Below are positions 48,678-60,799 of a DNA stretch of 64,000 bases, one piece after another; position 1 is the stretch's first letter; each line of letters starts with the position of its first letter. A model generated the notes under the pieces. It had not been told where the DNA came from. It ran no database searches and was given only the letters and a program-made list of their open reading frames with translations. The position numbers and the translations under genes were made by a program. The DNA lies in assembly GCF_036884655.1 (NCBI RefSeq), contig NC_088339.1, positions 29,845,001 to 29,909,000 of the forward strand, in the 5' to 3' direction. The DNA is from Musa acuminata AAA Group (lineage: Eukaryota > Streptophyta > Magnoliopsida > Zingiberales > Musaceae).

Positions 48678-51500
48678 CCAAAACTTGAATGAACTCTGAA
48701 AGAGTACAAATTTCTATTATGAAACCAGTAGGCTTTGGTTTTGATGACTGGTTGTTTCTTTAACATAATATTTGTCTCAAACTTGAGCCTAATCCTTACT
48801 TTTTCTAACTTTAGACAACTATGGTAACTGAGACATCATTTAGACATACATAAATGATATAATATTTGACTAGAACAACCAAGTTGCTAGAATCAGCCAC
48901 TTCCTCCAAGGCTATCCTTGTTTGCTTACAAATGGAACACGCCATTAATATTCAATCAATATCAGTTTGTTCTACAGACTTTGCCAATCCAAGCAGCAGA
49001 CTTCCATGTTCTTCTTAGTCTGGTAAACCCTAGCTCAATGTAGCTTAATGATACTTCCTATGACTAGATTACAGATATACCTAATCTATCCTATGACATG
49101 AATTGCACTTAGTAGCCTATTTATGCATCCTCTGCATCCATTTCCAATCACATTCCATATTCCACCATAAACAGTGATAGTAGATAAAACTTAGCTTTAG
49201 TATATTAGTAAATCCAAGCAACTAAGATGAATAATCAATATGTCATAATTAATCAATGGTGTTCTTATCTTACCCCAAAACAAACCAAACATAGTTTGTG
49301 TTCTTTTCTACCTGGTTGGTAGAGAACTAGCATAGCCCATAATACCATAACATTGCAAGATTTCATCTAGATCACCATGCTATCAAAATGTAACTTCTAG
49401 GTTTGTATGTTTAACTTCCACAAAAACTTCTACTCATCCAAGACAAAGGTTAGCTTTACCAACCTGAAGACATCAACTTATTCAATGTTTCCTTCTATAC
49501 CGTGGCATGATATACATGATAATCAAGAAACCTCCTTGTATCTCCATCAAGTTGCATTTTGATTATTCCTTCATCCTTCCATTTTCCATATTAGTCTACT
49601 GAAGAAGGCACTAACGAAGAGTCAATCAACCTTTGCAGTGACCTATCAATTTTAACTAGATGTCTTTAACAATTCCCCGGACTCAAGCTTTAGAATCAAC
49701 CCTTGCTTCAACACCGGCATCCACTATCTAATGTTCATGTCCAAGAATCAAAGGGTTGGTGGACTTCTAGATATATATAACACACTCAACACCACTAGAA
49801 GATTAATAGTGCACTAGAACTCCACTCTAGCTTTTTCTAAACATAGCCATCCTGTTCGCTTACTGTAGATTCTTATAAAATAGATCATCTGTTGTTAATG
49901 GGACCTCCTACATATAGAGCCTCTAATCTAAGAAAAACTATGCTCAAAGGGAATGTTTAATATATGCAGCTTAACTTGTACAAGCAGAGAGAGTGTTTTT
50001 TTTTTTTTAAGACCTGAATCATGGTTACTCAAGTCAACCGTAGCATCAAAGCAGACCCTCAAGAGTAATAATTATACATGACTCGATAATCACCTTGAGC
50101 AAGTCTGTTCTCAGATTCTCGATAAAAGAAGTATGTTCAACCAAAAATTTTAAATATCCCTCATCTCAAGTAACTCGTAAAGATTCATCAATCGAAAAGA
50201 TAGAACTAAACTAAACTGGGTAGTAACGCTAACTAACAGGAATTGTGTGAATGCTACATTGGCAAAAATGATGCCATGCTTGGTTCCTTTCAGTTAATAA
50301 TGGAATTCTAGTGTTGGTCCACCATCACCAGGTTGTGTCAGAAACCTATATCAAGCATAAACTTGGTTCTAGTTTTTGTCAAATCCAATCTATTACAAAT
50401 TAATACCTTGGGGGTGTTCCTCTCTATCTCAGATCGTGCACTTAGCCGCATTGCAACTATATCAGGATAATGATGATATGTGTACAACGAATCATAGCAA
50501 AGTTCATGATCAAAACAGCAAGATTTACTGTGTCTAGGTTACTACATCAAGTAGATTAGCATTCATGATCTTGTGAAATCATCAAGCTAAACACAAAATG
50601 CAGAAAGAGAAGCACTGGTGGATTATGTTTACCGGGGGGAAAAAAGTCGATTGCTGCTAGCAACAATAAAAATCCAAATTTTGCGTTTACTTCTGTACAT
50701 GAAAAACCGAACCTCTCAGATTACCTTCCAGGTCGTAACAGTAGATATATAAAGATCAAATTGAATGTAACAGAAAAAGAACCCCATTCCCCATAACAAT
50801 GCCGACTTCATTCCAAAATCAAGAATGAATACGACGAGTAGCAAGCTAAAGTTACAGGGAACTAGATATTTCAAGAAATCAAGGAACCGTTGCTAACCGC
50901 CTCAAAGATCCAATTTTGTTTAGGAAAAAGATAACGAGAAACCAGATGCAACACAAGAACTCGATCCAACCAGAGCCTGCGGAGTAAATCTGGCAGAGAA
51001 CTTGAAAGCAAAACGTCAAATATCCCGACGGAACAGAGAAAATGCGTCAAATCTAGCAAAAACCTCAGAGCTGAACTACCTATATCACGCCGAAACAACT
51101 CAGATCAAGCAAGGGACCCACGAATTCCATCGCAGGGTCGGCACCGACACCAAAGATCCCTCACCTGGCCACGAAACCCGCACGACGCGCATCTATCCAC
51201 GCCCAAGGATCGACCTTTACCCTGCCCCTACCAATCCATCGGCCTTCTGGCGACGAGCTTCGGATAGGCTTCCTCTGCTTTCGTCCCTGGCCGGCCCCCG
51301 TTTTGGGGGTTTTGGGGGTTCTTTCTTTAAAGAGCAGCAAGGTTGGCGTCCACGGAAGATTCCAGAGAGGGGTAACTGTACCGTAGGTTGAGGGCGGTGA
51401 ACGGATCTTTACCGCAGGCGTTAAAATCTCGACGAGCGCCGACGGAGGGACGAAGTCCCGATCTCCGCTTCTCGTTTCACCTGCTTTGCTTCGAGGGTAA
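48678..51500. other. Spacer, with a possible leader exon of the Rab gene at 51.22-51.40 kb
   Basis: AT-rich DNA without recognisable coding sequence up to about 51.1 kb. At 51222-51400 the base composition becomes GC-rich, and on the minus strand a GGGGCAG|GGTAAAGG-type donor occurs near 51222. Paired with the acceptor near 46614 it would give the Rab gene a 4.6-kb leader intron that contains the tandem repeats. No transcript evidence is available to test this. Confidence 0.3.
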
Positions 51501-51727
51501 AACGTTACCACAGTATCTCTCTAACAAAAAAATCAAAATCACAAATATATATATTACTCTTCATTAGTGAAAGGAAAACGTCATTTAATTATTAGAAATT
51601 CAAAAAATAAAAAATATATATTTTTATATGTTTAATATACTTCATTAAAACTAAAAATTGAGTTTTTTTATATGAATAATTTTAATTTTCTAAATAGTGT
51701 GTCAGAAGAAATATGTAAACAGACCGA

Positions 51728-52477
51728 GTGGTGCCCAACACGTTTCAGTACTCGAGGGCCACCTCGCCGTTGCCATCCTCCGCCCTCACCATCAGCTGCA
51801 CTCGCGCTTTCTCTTCCGCTGCTGACTGCTCCTCCCTCTCCTCTCTTTCTTCCTATGCTCTCCGACTGCACCTAACCTCGGATTTCGGCGACGCGTCCGT
51901 CCGCTCTACCCGTGCAAGCAGCGGGGCCCCTCCGGTGCTTGCTGCTGGTAGAACTCCTGGTGTACGGGCATGGCGGCGCAATAGTGGACGGGGGCTGCGC
52001 GTGCACTGTAGATGGCGGGCACCCGAGCTGGAGACCCAGATGTCCCTGCACAAGCACCAGAGGTGCCACCGCCGCCGCCGCGGTCTGCCGAGACCTGCCC
52101 CCTCGTATGAAGAAACCGATATTTCTGACCGCAGAGAAAAGAGGAAGGCATCAGTCCACTACACAGACACAGAGGAACAGAGAGATGTAGAAGAATCACC
52201 TGCATCATTCGTCAATTCATCGACTTTCATCAGCTCACTTATCTGTTTTGGAATGGCAACTACTCCATTTCAAGAATCGAAGCATCGAACAAGGCCACAT
52301 CCCACGGTTTTTACAACTTCTCCTATGTCTCCTTTCCCAGGAAGCGAGCGCAAGCTACAGGCATGGTCGCCATTGTCCTTCTCTTTCTTGACCAACGCAC
52401 TACCCACTACCATTCCTTTGCTTGGCGTCCAGTGCGAGCTCAGCGCTTGCATCGAAGCCGTGTTGGGCCTCTTTTGA
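51728..52477 (+). CDS. Hypothetical ORF, 249 codons, doubtful
   Basis: A single open frame in a GC-rich island. The translation is rich in Ser, Arg and Pro and shows no domain, signal peptide or repeat that I know. Antisense and other-frame ORFs of similar look overlap it, so composition alone may explain its length. It lies beside a long-inverted-repeat element. It could be a lineage-specific gene, a non-coding RNA exon or chance. Confidence 0.2.
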   Translation: MVPNTFQYSRATSPLPSSALTISCTRAFSSAADCSSLSSLSSYALRLHLTSDFGDASVRSTRASSGAPPVLAAGRTPGVRAWRRNSGRGLRVHCRWRAPELETQMSLHKHQRCHRRRRGLPRPAPSYEETDISDRREKRKASVHYTDTEEQRDVEESPASFVNSSTFISSLICFGMATTPFQESKHRTRPHPTVFTTSPMSPFPGSERKLQAWSPLSFSFLTNALPTTIPLLGVQCELSACIEAVLGLF

Positions 52478-52634
52478 GGGGGTGCCGGCTGTCGAGTGCA
52501 CGTGTAGTGTGCTACCTGTAAAAGCATCGAGTTCCCATTCTTAATCCTATCACCTTACCGCCACCAGACGACTCACCTTTGAGTGCAGAGTCGAAAGAAG
52601 CAAGATCTTAAAAAGGTAAATCGTACGCCTACAT

Positions 52635-53876
52635 AAGTAATTACATAACTAATTACATGTTATCCCGATAATTAATTATGATTAGTATCACAAAATTTAT
52701 ATTTTAAAAAATAATATTGGGATAAGAAAAAATATTTAATCTTAATTCTTATTATATCATTAACTTTATCGATGAAAAAAATCACACTTATAAAAATATA
52801 TTTTTATTATTTTTAAATTATTAAATTTATATTTACTTCTCCACCTAATCAATTTCTCTTTCTCTCTTCTTTTCGATCTACTTGCCCATCGCTCGTCCAC
52901 CGCATCCGCTTGACTTGCATTGCACGACCGTTGTAACTCTTGTAATGCTCGCTATCATCACTCCTACACTGCTTGAATGTTTCTACTCTTTATACCGCTC
53001 GATTATCGTCTCTCCTGCACTGCTCACTTTATCGCATTAGACCCAACTCGCCCATGTAGGCTGCCCTTGCATAATTAGATGCGTTCACTACTACAATACC
53101 TGTGTAGGCTGCCCTTCTGGTTGGAACATTGTGAAAAATTGAAGAAAAGAATATATTATCATATAGCTATCATGTCATGATTATAACGTATAACAAATTG
53201 CTAATACAATTGGAATCCATTAAATAAGTTGACGTCATTCCATAGATAAAGTCAACTGAGTGACATGTAAGGAGAAGCAAAAGCAAACAGATGAACCAAT
53301 GATGATGGAAACCCAATCATCCCTAAATATGAATCCAGACAACCTCCTTGTAACACTTCAAGATTGTTGTCCTCGTGTATAACGAAAAGCTCCCCAACCC
53401 TCCATTATCAGAAGCTTCAGAATTGAGCCACCAACCTCCTTCAGTGTCGCAACAAACGCTCGCAATTATGCGGAGGGCAAGCAAGTGCGATAGTTGAGCA
53501 GGTGCGATTGGCGAACTAGGTTCGGTGCGACGGTAGCGAGCATTGCAGGTGCAGCGATGGTCGAATGATGTAAGTCGAACAAGTGCGGTGGATAAACGAC
53601 AAATAAGTAGATCGAAAAGAGAAGAGGAAGATAAATTGATTAGGGCGATACGTGGATACAAATTTAATATTTAAAAAAAATAAAATTATGTTTTTATCAT
53701 TTTCATTCATGTTTTTTTTGGATATGACAACAAGTATGATTTTTTTTTTTGTCAACAAAATTAACAATGTAAGAAAAATTGAAAATAAATGTTTCACCGT
53801 AATTAATATTACTTTTTTAAATATAAAATTTAAGATACTAATCATAATTAACTATAGAAGATAATAGATAATTACT
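52635..53876. mobile_element. Element with long terminal inverted repeats (about 300 bp), copy 3
   Basis: The left arm from 52635 and the right arm ending at 53876 are inverted copies. Shared landmarks are AGTAATTA at the tips, TTAATTATGATTAGTATC (52672 and inverted near 53845), and further in TAATCAATTTMTCTTYCTCTTCT, TTTTCGATCTACTT, CCACCGCA and AATGCTCGCTA. The arms reach roughly 300 bp each, with a unique core near 53.0-53.5 kb. No transposase is visible. Long inverted arms without coding capacity fit a Mutator-like or foldback element. A target duplication was not found. The left tip shares CTAATTACATGTTATC with the element at 22.64 kb. Confidence 0.7.
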
Positions 53877-54376
53877 CTATATCCTTCCGTGCGATGTACC
53901 GACGTGCTCGTCGGTCAAAATCTGACGTCTGATGTTCCTCCTCACCTCTTAATGTGATATCTTCGTCGGTATTATTTACAGTTTCGTGAGCACAAAATAT
54001 GTTAAGCACAACTAAACATTATTTGAACCGTTCCACCGTCTCTTTCGAGATCCTAATTGACGCAATCACACTCGAAACCTTCCAAGCAGACATCGTATCG
54101 GACATTGTTCTCGTCATTGGGGAGCTGATGGATGCATCGTGTCCATGTTGTTGACTCGTGTCGGGAAAAGACACTAAGTGCATCCCAGAAATGCCTTGCA
54201 ATCCCAGATTCCAATTCAATCTCACCTCTTCTTCCGTGTATGAATCATGGTCTTTATGAGGAGGAGGAGGATTCGCTCAGTCTCCTCCCGTTGATCGACT
54301 CCAGAATCCACTGTTCAGGTTCCAAACTCGGCGCAGCGGCCGCCACAAGCTAAGCCGCCGCCTCTTCCCTGCTCAA
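53877..54376. other. Upstream flank of the UGT pseudogene
   Basis: Moderate-GC sequence with no ORF of recognisable family. It may include the old promoter of the UGT-like gene. Confidence 0.4.
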
Positions 54377-55513
54377 ATGACCGACCCAACGGCCATGAGC
54401 TACGTCAACCGGAAACCTCACTTCGTCTTGGTTCCTCTCCTTGTCCAAGGCCACATGATCCCCGTGATCGACCTGGCTCGTCTTCTCGCGCTCCAAGCGG
54501 TGGCCGTCCGCGTCGTGACCACACCCGGCAACACTTCCCGGTTCAAGGTCATGATCGATCGTGCGAACGCGGCCGGCCTGCTGATTCAATTTGGTGAGCT
54601 CCGGTTCCCTTGTGCCGAAGTTGGGTTGTCGGAGGGCTGCCAGAACTACGACGTCATCCCGTCATGGGAGCTCGTCAAGAACTTCTATGAGGCGTTGAGC
54701 ATGCTGCGAGAGCCATTGTTGTTCCACCTCCGTCAGCAGTGCCCGAAGCCAAGTTGCGTCATCTCCGACGCATGTTGTCCGTGAACGAGTGAGGTCGCTC
54801 GCGAACTGCGCGTGCCTCGGTTTGTATACCACGCGCCCTCCTGCTTCTTCCTCTTGTGCACTCGTAACGTGAGCAAGCACAAGTCCGGTTACCATTTAGC
54901 CGACACATTCGAGCCCTTCCTCGTACCCGACTTGCCTCACAAGGTGGAGGTGGTGAGAGCCCAATCTATGAGTTTCTTCGACTATCCAGGATGGGAGAAG
55001 CTCCGCGACGAGGTGGCGGAGGCTGAATCCACGGCCGATGAGTTGGTGATGAACAGATTTCGCGAACTGGAGGCCGCCTTCATCGACAGCTACCAGAAGG
55101 CGCTCGAGAAGAAGGTTTGGGCTACAGGACCAGTCTGCCTCTCCAACAAGGAGACCAGCGACAAGGTCGCAGGAGGGAGCAAGACGAACGTCGACGAGAA
55201 CTACATTAGGAAACTGGCTCGACGCCAAGGAGACGGGGTCCGTTATCTACGTTAGCTTCGGAAGCATCGGGAGCCACAGCTCTTCTCGTCTGATCGAGAT
55301 AGGACTTGGCCTGGAGGCGTCGAAGAGCCACAGCTCAAGACCAACATGTCCAGTCCTCATATTGCCGATGATTCGGAAGGTCTGATCACCCGGGAGGATG
55401 TGGAGAAGGCGGTCACGTAGCGGCTGGATGGAGGAGCGGAAGAAGAAGAGAGGAGGATGAGGGCCAAGAATCCGGGGGAGAAGGCCAAGAAGGCTCGTCG
55501 TCAGAAGACTTGA
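54377..55513 (+). pseudogene. UDP-glycosyltransferase pseudogene (UGT73-like)
   Basis: The translation begins like a family-1 plant UGT: HFVLVPLLVQGHMIPVIDLA with the active-site histidine in GHMIP, then RVVTTPGNTSRF. Related enzymes glucosylate flavonoids, terpenoids or hormones in the cytosol. Four defects show that it is dead. A TGA at 54782-54784 stands where the family has Trp (CCP-stop-TSEVAR). A one-base shift lies at 55208-55214, after which WLDAKETGSVIYVSFGSIGS reads in another frame. The whole PSPG sugar-donor motif is missing beyond about 55340. A TAG at 55418-55420 interrupts the C-terminal helix (ITREDVEKAV). Apparently a single-exon gene. The subfamily is inferred from the N-terminal half. 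Confidence 0.88.
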
Positions 55514-56068
55514 CGCTCATGAGCCGACATGCTCTGGAGCTTGCAAACGATGCTTCCGACGCACAGAAGCTTCAGTTCTCTCTCTGAAATAAGAATTATG
55601 TGATACTCGAAGGGAGGATGACATTCGAAGCATACCTCCTCAAATAAAACAATTTTGAACTCCAATAATTCACTTGATTACTTTATACTTTGTTGATATC
55701 TACAGGTTGATGAGATTATCTCATCTATGTCTATCTAGTATTATTAAGGCTCCACCCAGTTATCTAATTAGATTATCTACAATTCAATCTTATGTATGAG
55801 ATTTAAAAGTCTTTAAAAGCTCTCCAAAAGACGATGTCAAAGTGTAAACCACAGTTTGGTTTAATCTGAATCGCTTATAAACCTATGAGCAATTTCATAC
55901 AACACCCAAGCAAATGCCAATGTTTCTTTACTAACTAATTGAGTGTGCCTACTGTGGTCTGTGGTTGCAGTAAGGATGCTCCGAGAGGAGCTGCAGCTAC
56001 TTCAGGAGCCTGGTTCTTATGTCGGTGAGGTGGTGAAGGTTATGGGGAAATCAAAGGTCTTAGTCAAG

Positions 56069-58417
56069 GTAAATTATGTAGCTTATTTGCCCTTTTTTCT
56101 TCTTGGATTTACCACCTAACACCTATTTTTCTCATGAGAAACAGAGATTTCCTTGATTCTATTTATGATCTTTCTGCATTTTTCACCCTCAAAATTTGTT
56201 TGCATCTATTTGGAACTTTTTTGACATCTTAGCTAATTGCTACTCATTACTGAATTGAAAATTGTTAAAAGTAATGAACAAACTTTGGCTATAATTAACA
56301 TGGTTTACAGGCTTGATTCAGCATCATTCAAGCAGAGAAAGATATGAAAAAATTACGATTATACTCGGGAAGATGAATCATAGGTATGTATTGGACTTCT
56401 CTATATTTCTATTGATTATACTCAGGAAGATAAAGCATGTAGGCTGGAGGTGATTTGTGATCTTGGTAGAATATTTCAGATTTAAAAATATTCATAATTT
56501 TTTGTTTCTTTTCAATATTCTTAGTTTCGTTTCAGAAGTAACAATCTGAGTCTTGGTAATGAAAGTTATTTGTAAGATTCTTCTGAGCGAATCAATATGT
56601 AATATGTATTCATTCGTCAAAATTTTGTAAATAAATTTCATTAACTGAATATGTATTACTATTACCATATCATTACTAAAGTCCAAATTGTTACTTCTGA
56701 ATAAAATGTAGACATTTCTAAAAACCTCTAGACCAAGCTCCATAAGTATTTTTCAATCTAAAATTTCTATCAAAGTCATGGATCATCAATGGCTTATATA
56801 TTTTATAACAATAGAAAATGCCCATGATATAACTAAGATTGATCAACCTGAATATGATCTTAATCTTCCAATACATACCCGGGATGAAATCTGATTTCCG
56901 ATCTGAAGATACTCTGCGAATGTAGTCCTGTTTTCTAGCAGAAATATGACTTGCTCATACATTTGAAGGGTAAAATAAAACTTACATAAAGTTAAAAAAA
57001 AAAAATATATATTTCTTTTTATATTAGTTCTTTTTAAGATTCATAATTCCACTTATGTTGATAAGTAAAAGGGATTATGGGTATTGCACTATGAATCTTG
57101 AAATGGAGGTAGCACACGAGGAGCAGGTTCTATGATAAGTACAACCCTTCAATTCTGTTTATGTGCCCTTCAGCAATTTTGATTCAGTTTAAATGCTGAA
57201 TATCATTACTCAAAGATGCAAGAAAAGTGTGATTTTTAAAATTTTCTACTTTTCTAGGAAAGGAAACTATAATATAAGTTGTTCTAGATTGCTAAGACAA
57301 GGAATTAGATGTAGTCAATATATTGATAGCCCATAATTTCATCCTGTAGTTCCTCAATCTTTTTAGGTCTTTGGATATCTAAATGTTTTACTTAACATAT
57401 AAGCAGAAATTTTTTAACTATATATACTCGATATTAGAAGTGTTCTCTCTATGTATATGGTTTCTGCATTTATTTGAAAGCAAAGCACTTGACAGAACTA
57501 CAATATGGCAGTGTCCTAATATTTCAATATTAAATATATGATTATCACTTTTGATAATTTTCCTTTAGTTTTGGAGCTGAGCAAGTCATGGCTTCTATCA
57601 TCATATATTTGTACAGGCTATAACCTCAGTTCAGATTAATAGTTTTAGATGGTGCACAATAGAATCATAGATTGGGATCTATGATCTATAACTAGGTTTT
57701 TGAAGATGCATCTTGTAAAGAAAAGAAAACTTGTGAGGAGCATGTGCCACTTTCTGTGTAGACAGAGCACATACATGTCTCAAAACCATATGATAACAGA
57801 TGTAGATAAGTGCTTCCTTTGGGCTCCATGTCTACGTTCTGTATCAGAGTGTGGATTCACAAAGGCATCCAGCTACTATTGTGTACTAAGGCAACAGTCA
57901 TGACCAATAGAAGTTTTTATCGATTAGTATCGCCAACTATGGAGTTTTTTAGATTTTGCTTTTTGATGTCTTTTCTTTTCTCTTAATATTTCTTTCTCTT
58001 GGAAGGAATGAGGTTCAATAGTATCGTCTAATACCAGAAAACTTGAACATGACTTAAAAATGCTTCATAGAAAATTACTTTTATGATTGTACACTGTATC
58101 TTATCCTAATAGATCATAGATTGATTTATTATTCTGAGATGGGAAGTTCTATACATAGATAGTAATTCTCTACAATTTTTGTGATTATCTAAATGATCAT
58201 CCTGGACAAGGCAAACCTGTTAATCAAGATGCTGCATTCTTTCATTACTAAAATGAATTAGCACTTGCAATCTAGGAGGGTGGAACTTTATACCTCCAAC
58301 ACTATGGCTTTATGTATCCTTTGTTAAATTTAAAGAGACCATGATAGGAAAAATCAATTAGCTTTGGTCCCCTATTTGGTAATTTGAACTGTGCTAATGC
58401 AAATACTTTTCCTGAAG
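56069..58417. other. Gap between RPT6 fragments, no exon found
   Basis: AT-rich DNA where a working RPT6 gene would carry the exons for the Walker A region. I read it for GPPGTGKT, VDPLVNLM and similar landmarks and found none. It therefore holds old intron or replaced sequence. Confidence 0.6.
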
Positions 58418-58678
58418 GGAACATGCTCCGTCAATTATTTTCATGGATGAAATAGACAGTATTGGATCTACTAGAATGGAATCTGGCACCGGAAATGGTG
58501 ACAGTGAAGTGCAAAGAACGATGCTTGAGCTTCTTAACCAGCTTGATGGCCTTGAAGCATCAAATAAAATAAAAGTATGTTGATATCTAGCTTGTGATTT
58601 AGCTTCATTGGTATTATACAAAAGTCAGTTTCTTGGTATATTGTTTAGTAGTGTGCTAAACGAAGTCGATTGTTTTAT

Positions 58679-58919
58679 CCAAGGTCTGCTATACCGAAGT
58701 GTACCGCCCGGTACGGGCGGTGCGTACCGGTCCAACAGGTTACCGGTACGCGGACCGCCCGGTACCATTACGGTGTTACATTATTATACCGTAGCACTGC
58801 TACGGTATAAAAAATATAAAATTACTCGATACATTAGGGTATACCGCTCGGTACACCGGTATCGTACCGTACCGAGCCCGGGTCGAAACACCGGTACGAT
58901 ACGGTAAGGCAAACCTTGG
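58679..58919. mobile_element. Palindromic GC-rich MITE, copy 1, within the RPT6 pseudogene
   Basis: The element begins CCAAGGT and ends ACCTTGG. It is full of GGTACCG/CGGTACC palindromes and has a central AT stretch (TAAAAAATATAAAATTA). 241 bp. The right end meets the RPT6 EFPNSNEE fragment directly; the left flank has no matching duplication. The second copy lies at 59891-60110. Confidence 0.8.
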
Positions 58920-59890
58920 AATTCCCTAATTCCAACGAAGAGGTAACTGTTAGAATAGTCAACGGCCATGTATTATTATTCTTTAACAAATAATATCAAC
59001 CTCCAATTGTATTTCGGTCCCGCTTTGATATCTTGAAAATTCACTCAAGGAAGATGAACTTGATGCGTGGAATAGATCTCAAAAAATTGCAGAAAAAATG
59101 AACGGAGCATCTGGAGCAGAGCTTAAGGTATCTGTTTATGGTTGGATCCTTTCTTCCCTCTTCCTCCACTATTTGCTTCATGATTGCAGTTATTTTTTTG
59201 CTTGGCAATCCTTTAAACAGTAGTAAGCATGCCATTCTACATGGTGCTGCCAACTTTTTTTCTTTCTATCATCATCAGTTTTAGGTAGGCACCTTTTCTT
59301 AGTTGTATACTCATGCAGTTTCTTGTGCTCAAGATTTAGAATGCCAAGTTATGCTCTGAATAGCATTTTACTTGCATGTTTTGCTGCTTTATTCTCAGGC
59401 TGTGTGCACAGAAGCTGGGATGTTTGCACTCCGGGAAAGGAGAGTTCATGTAACTCAAGAGGATTTCGAGATGGCAGTTGCTAAAGTCATGAAGAAAGAG
59501 ACCGAGAAGAACATGTCCCTTGGGAAACTGTGGAAGTAGATCACTTCATTTTGTCTCCGCTTGTTGTTTGTCAAAGAAAATCACTGCAACCAACCTACAG
59601 TATCTATACCAACTGTGAAACTTGCTTGGTCAAGTGTTGCCTACTGAAGAATTCCTTCAAATGCTGTATCAACTGCACCTCCATGCTACAGATCAGAGGG
59701 CAGCTTATCACTGGCGATGATAGACGGTCAGATTTACAGTTTTTTAGTACGAGTGTCTAGTTGAGATTTGATATAGGATTGGAGAACGGTTAAGATGAGA
59801 CAGCTAAAGCAAAGCATGGTTGAATAAGAATTGTTGAGGATCCCAATTTCGAACGAAGACACCAAAGACGTTATGATTCGAGTGATGAGA

Positions 59891-60110
59891 CCAAGGTCTG
59901 TCGTATCGAAGTGTATCGCTCGTATCGGGCGGTACGTATCGGTCCGACATATTACCGGTACGCGGATCGCTCGGTATCGCTATAGTGCTACAGTATTATA
60001 CTGTAGCATTGTTACAGTATGAAAAAATAAAAAATTATTTGGTACATCGGTACCGTACCGTACCGAGCCCAGGTCGAAACATCGATATGGTACGGTACAA
60101 CGAATCTTGG
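59891..60110. mobile_element. Palindromic GC-rich MITE, copy 2
   Basis: 220 bp, same family as copy 1: CCAAGGTCTG at the left, TCTTGG at the right, and the same GTACCGTACCGAGCCC-type core. A direct ATGAGA flanks both sides (59885-59890 and 60111-60116), a likely target duplication. No coding capacity. It lies just downstream of the RPT6 pseudogene. Confidence 0.85.
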
Positions 60111-60780
60111 ATGAGACTATAATGTTACTTGTGGATTGGGTTTTGAATAGTACACTTTTGAACTATATCCGGTAACCACTCTAAATTCAATCATCATCAT
60201 GTAAAATGTTTGATGTTTATTACTATCACGATCACTTTCTTTCATTAGACAATTTAGCTAGAAGAATACCTCTTTTACCTTTTCACAATGAAATTGCCTT
60301 TTTTTCTTGGTTTGTATTATGAAGCATTTTTCCTCTCAAATTTCGATTTGCTTGTGAGAAATGACTTGTTTTTTATTTTAATTACAGAGCATTTGTTTCC
60401 TCAAAATCTGATATTTCTTCCAAAAACTACCGTTGCATGATTCCACAGTGAATTAGTCAGTTTTTGGATGAAAATTCAAAATATAAAAAAAAAAAGATTT
60501 ATGCTAAAAAAATATATATATATAAAGATTAATTAGAAATAATTCTAATATTTATTTAAGAGATTTGATCCGGTGGCCGAACGAGATAGGACGCGTTGGA
60601 ATCACGCACGGGCCGCAGGGTATATCTTACTTCCGTTTAATTGAGGACTCACGTGCATCGCACAAGGCGATAGCCACGTCATGTCCGGGACCCTCGGGTA
60701 AATGCAAGCTCCATCACAGGGGCGTTACGGTAAGTATTGGTCTCCTAATACTGTTTTAAACTTAACCTATCGGAGGTGGT
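60111..60780. other. Spacer before the cyclophilin gene
   Basis: AT-rich DNA, then a GC shift from about 60560 that probably begins the cyclophilin promoter. No gene recognised. Confidence 0.4.
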
Positions 60781-60799
60781 CTCGTGAAGCTTTTAGGTT

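Larger units (their letters stand above)
55971..59539 (+). pseudogene. RPT6: 26S proteasome ATPase RPT6 pseudogene, exon fragments
   Basis: Five coding pieces of the RPT6 (regulatory subunit 8, SUG1) AAA ATPase remain in order. 55971-56068 is the coiled-coil/OB start ([19 protein letters not shown]). 58418-58574 holds Walker B ([12 protein letters not shown]). 58919-58942 reads EFPNSNEE. 59018-59127 covers SRFDILK to GAELK. 59399-59539 is the C-terminal end with LWK and TAG. Introns are kept, so it arose by DNA duplication rather than retroposition. The exons for the second OB part, Walker A and sensor 1 are absent. A one-base deletion in the A-run near 59081-59086 shifts the frame, and the acceptor before 59018 reads CGG instead of CAG. 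A MITE abuts the third fragment. RPT6 itself unfolds substrates in the proteasome base; this copy cannot. Confidence 0.9.
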
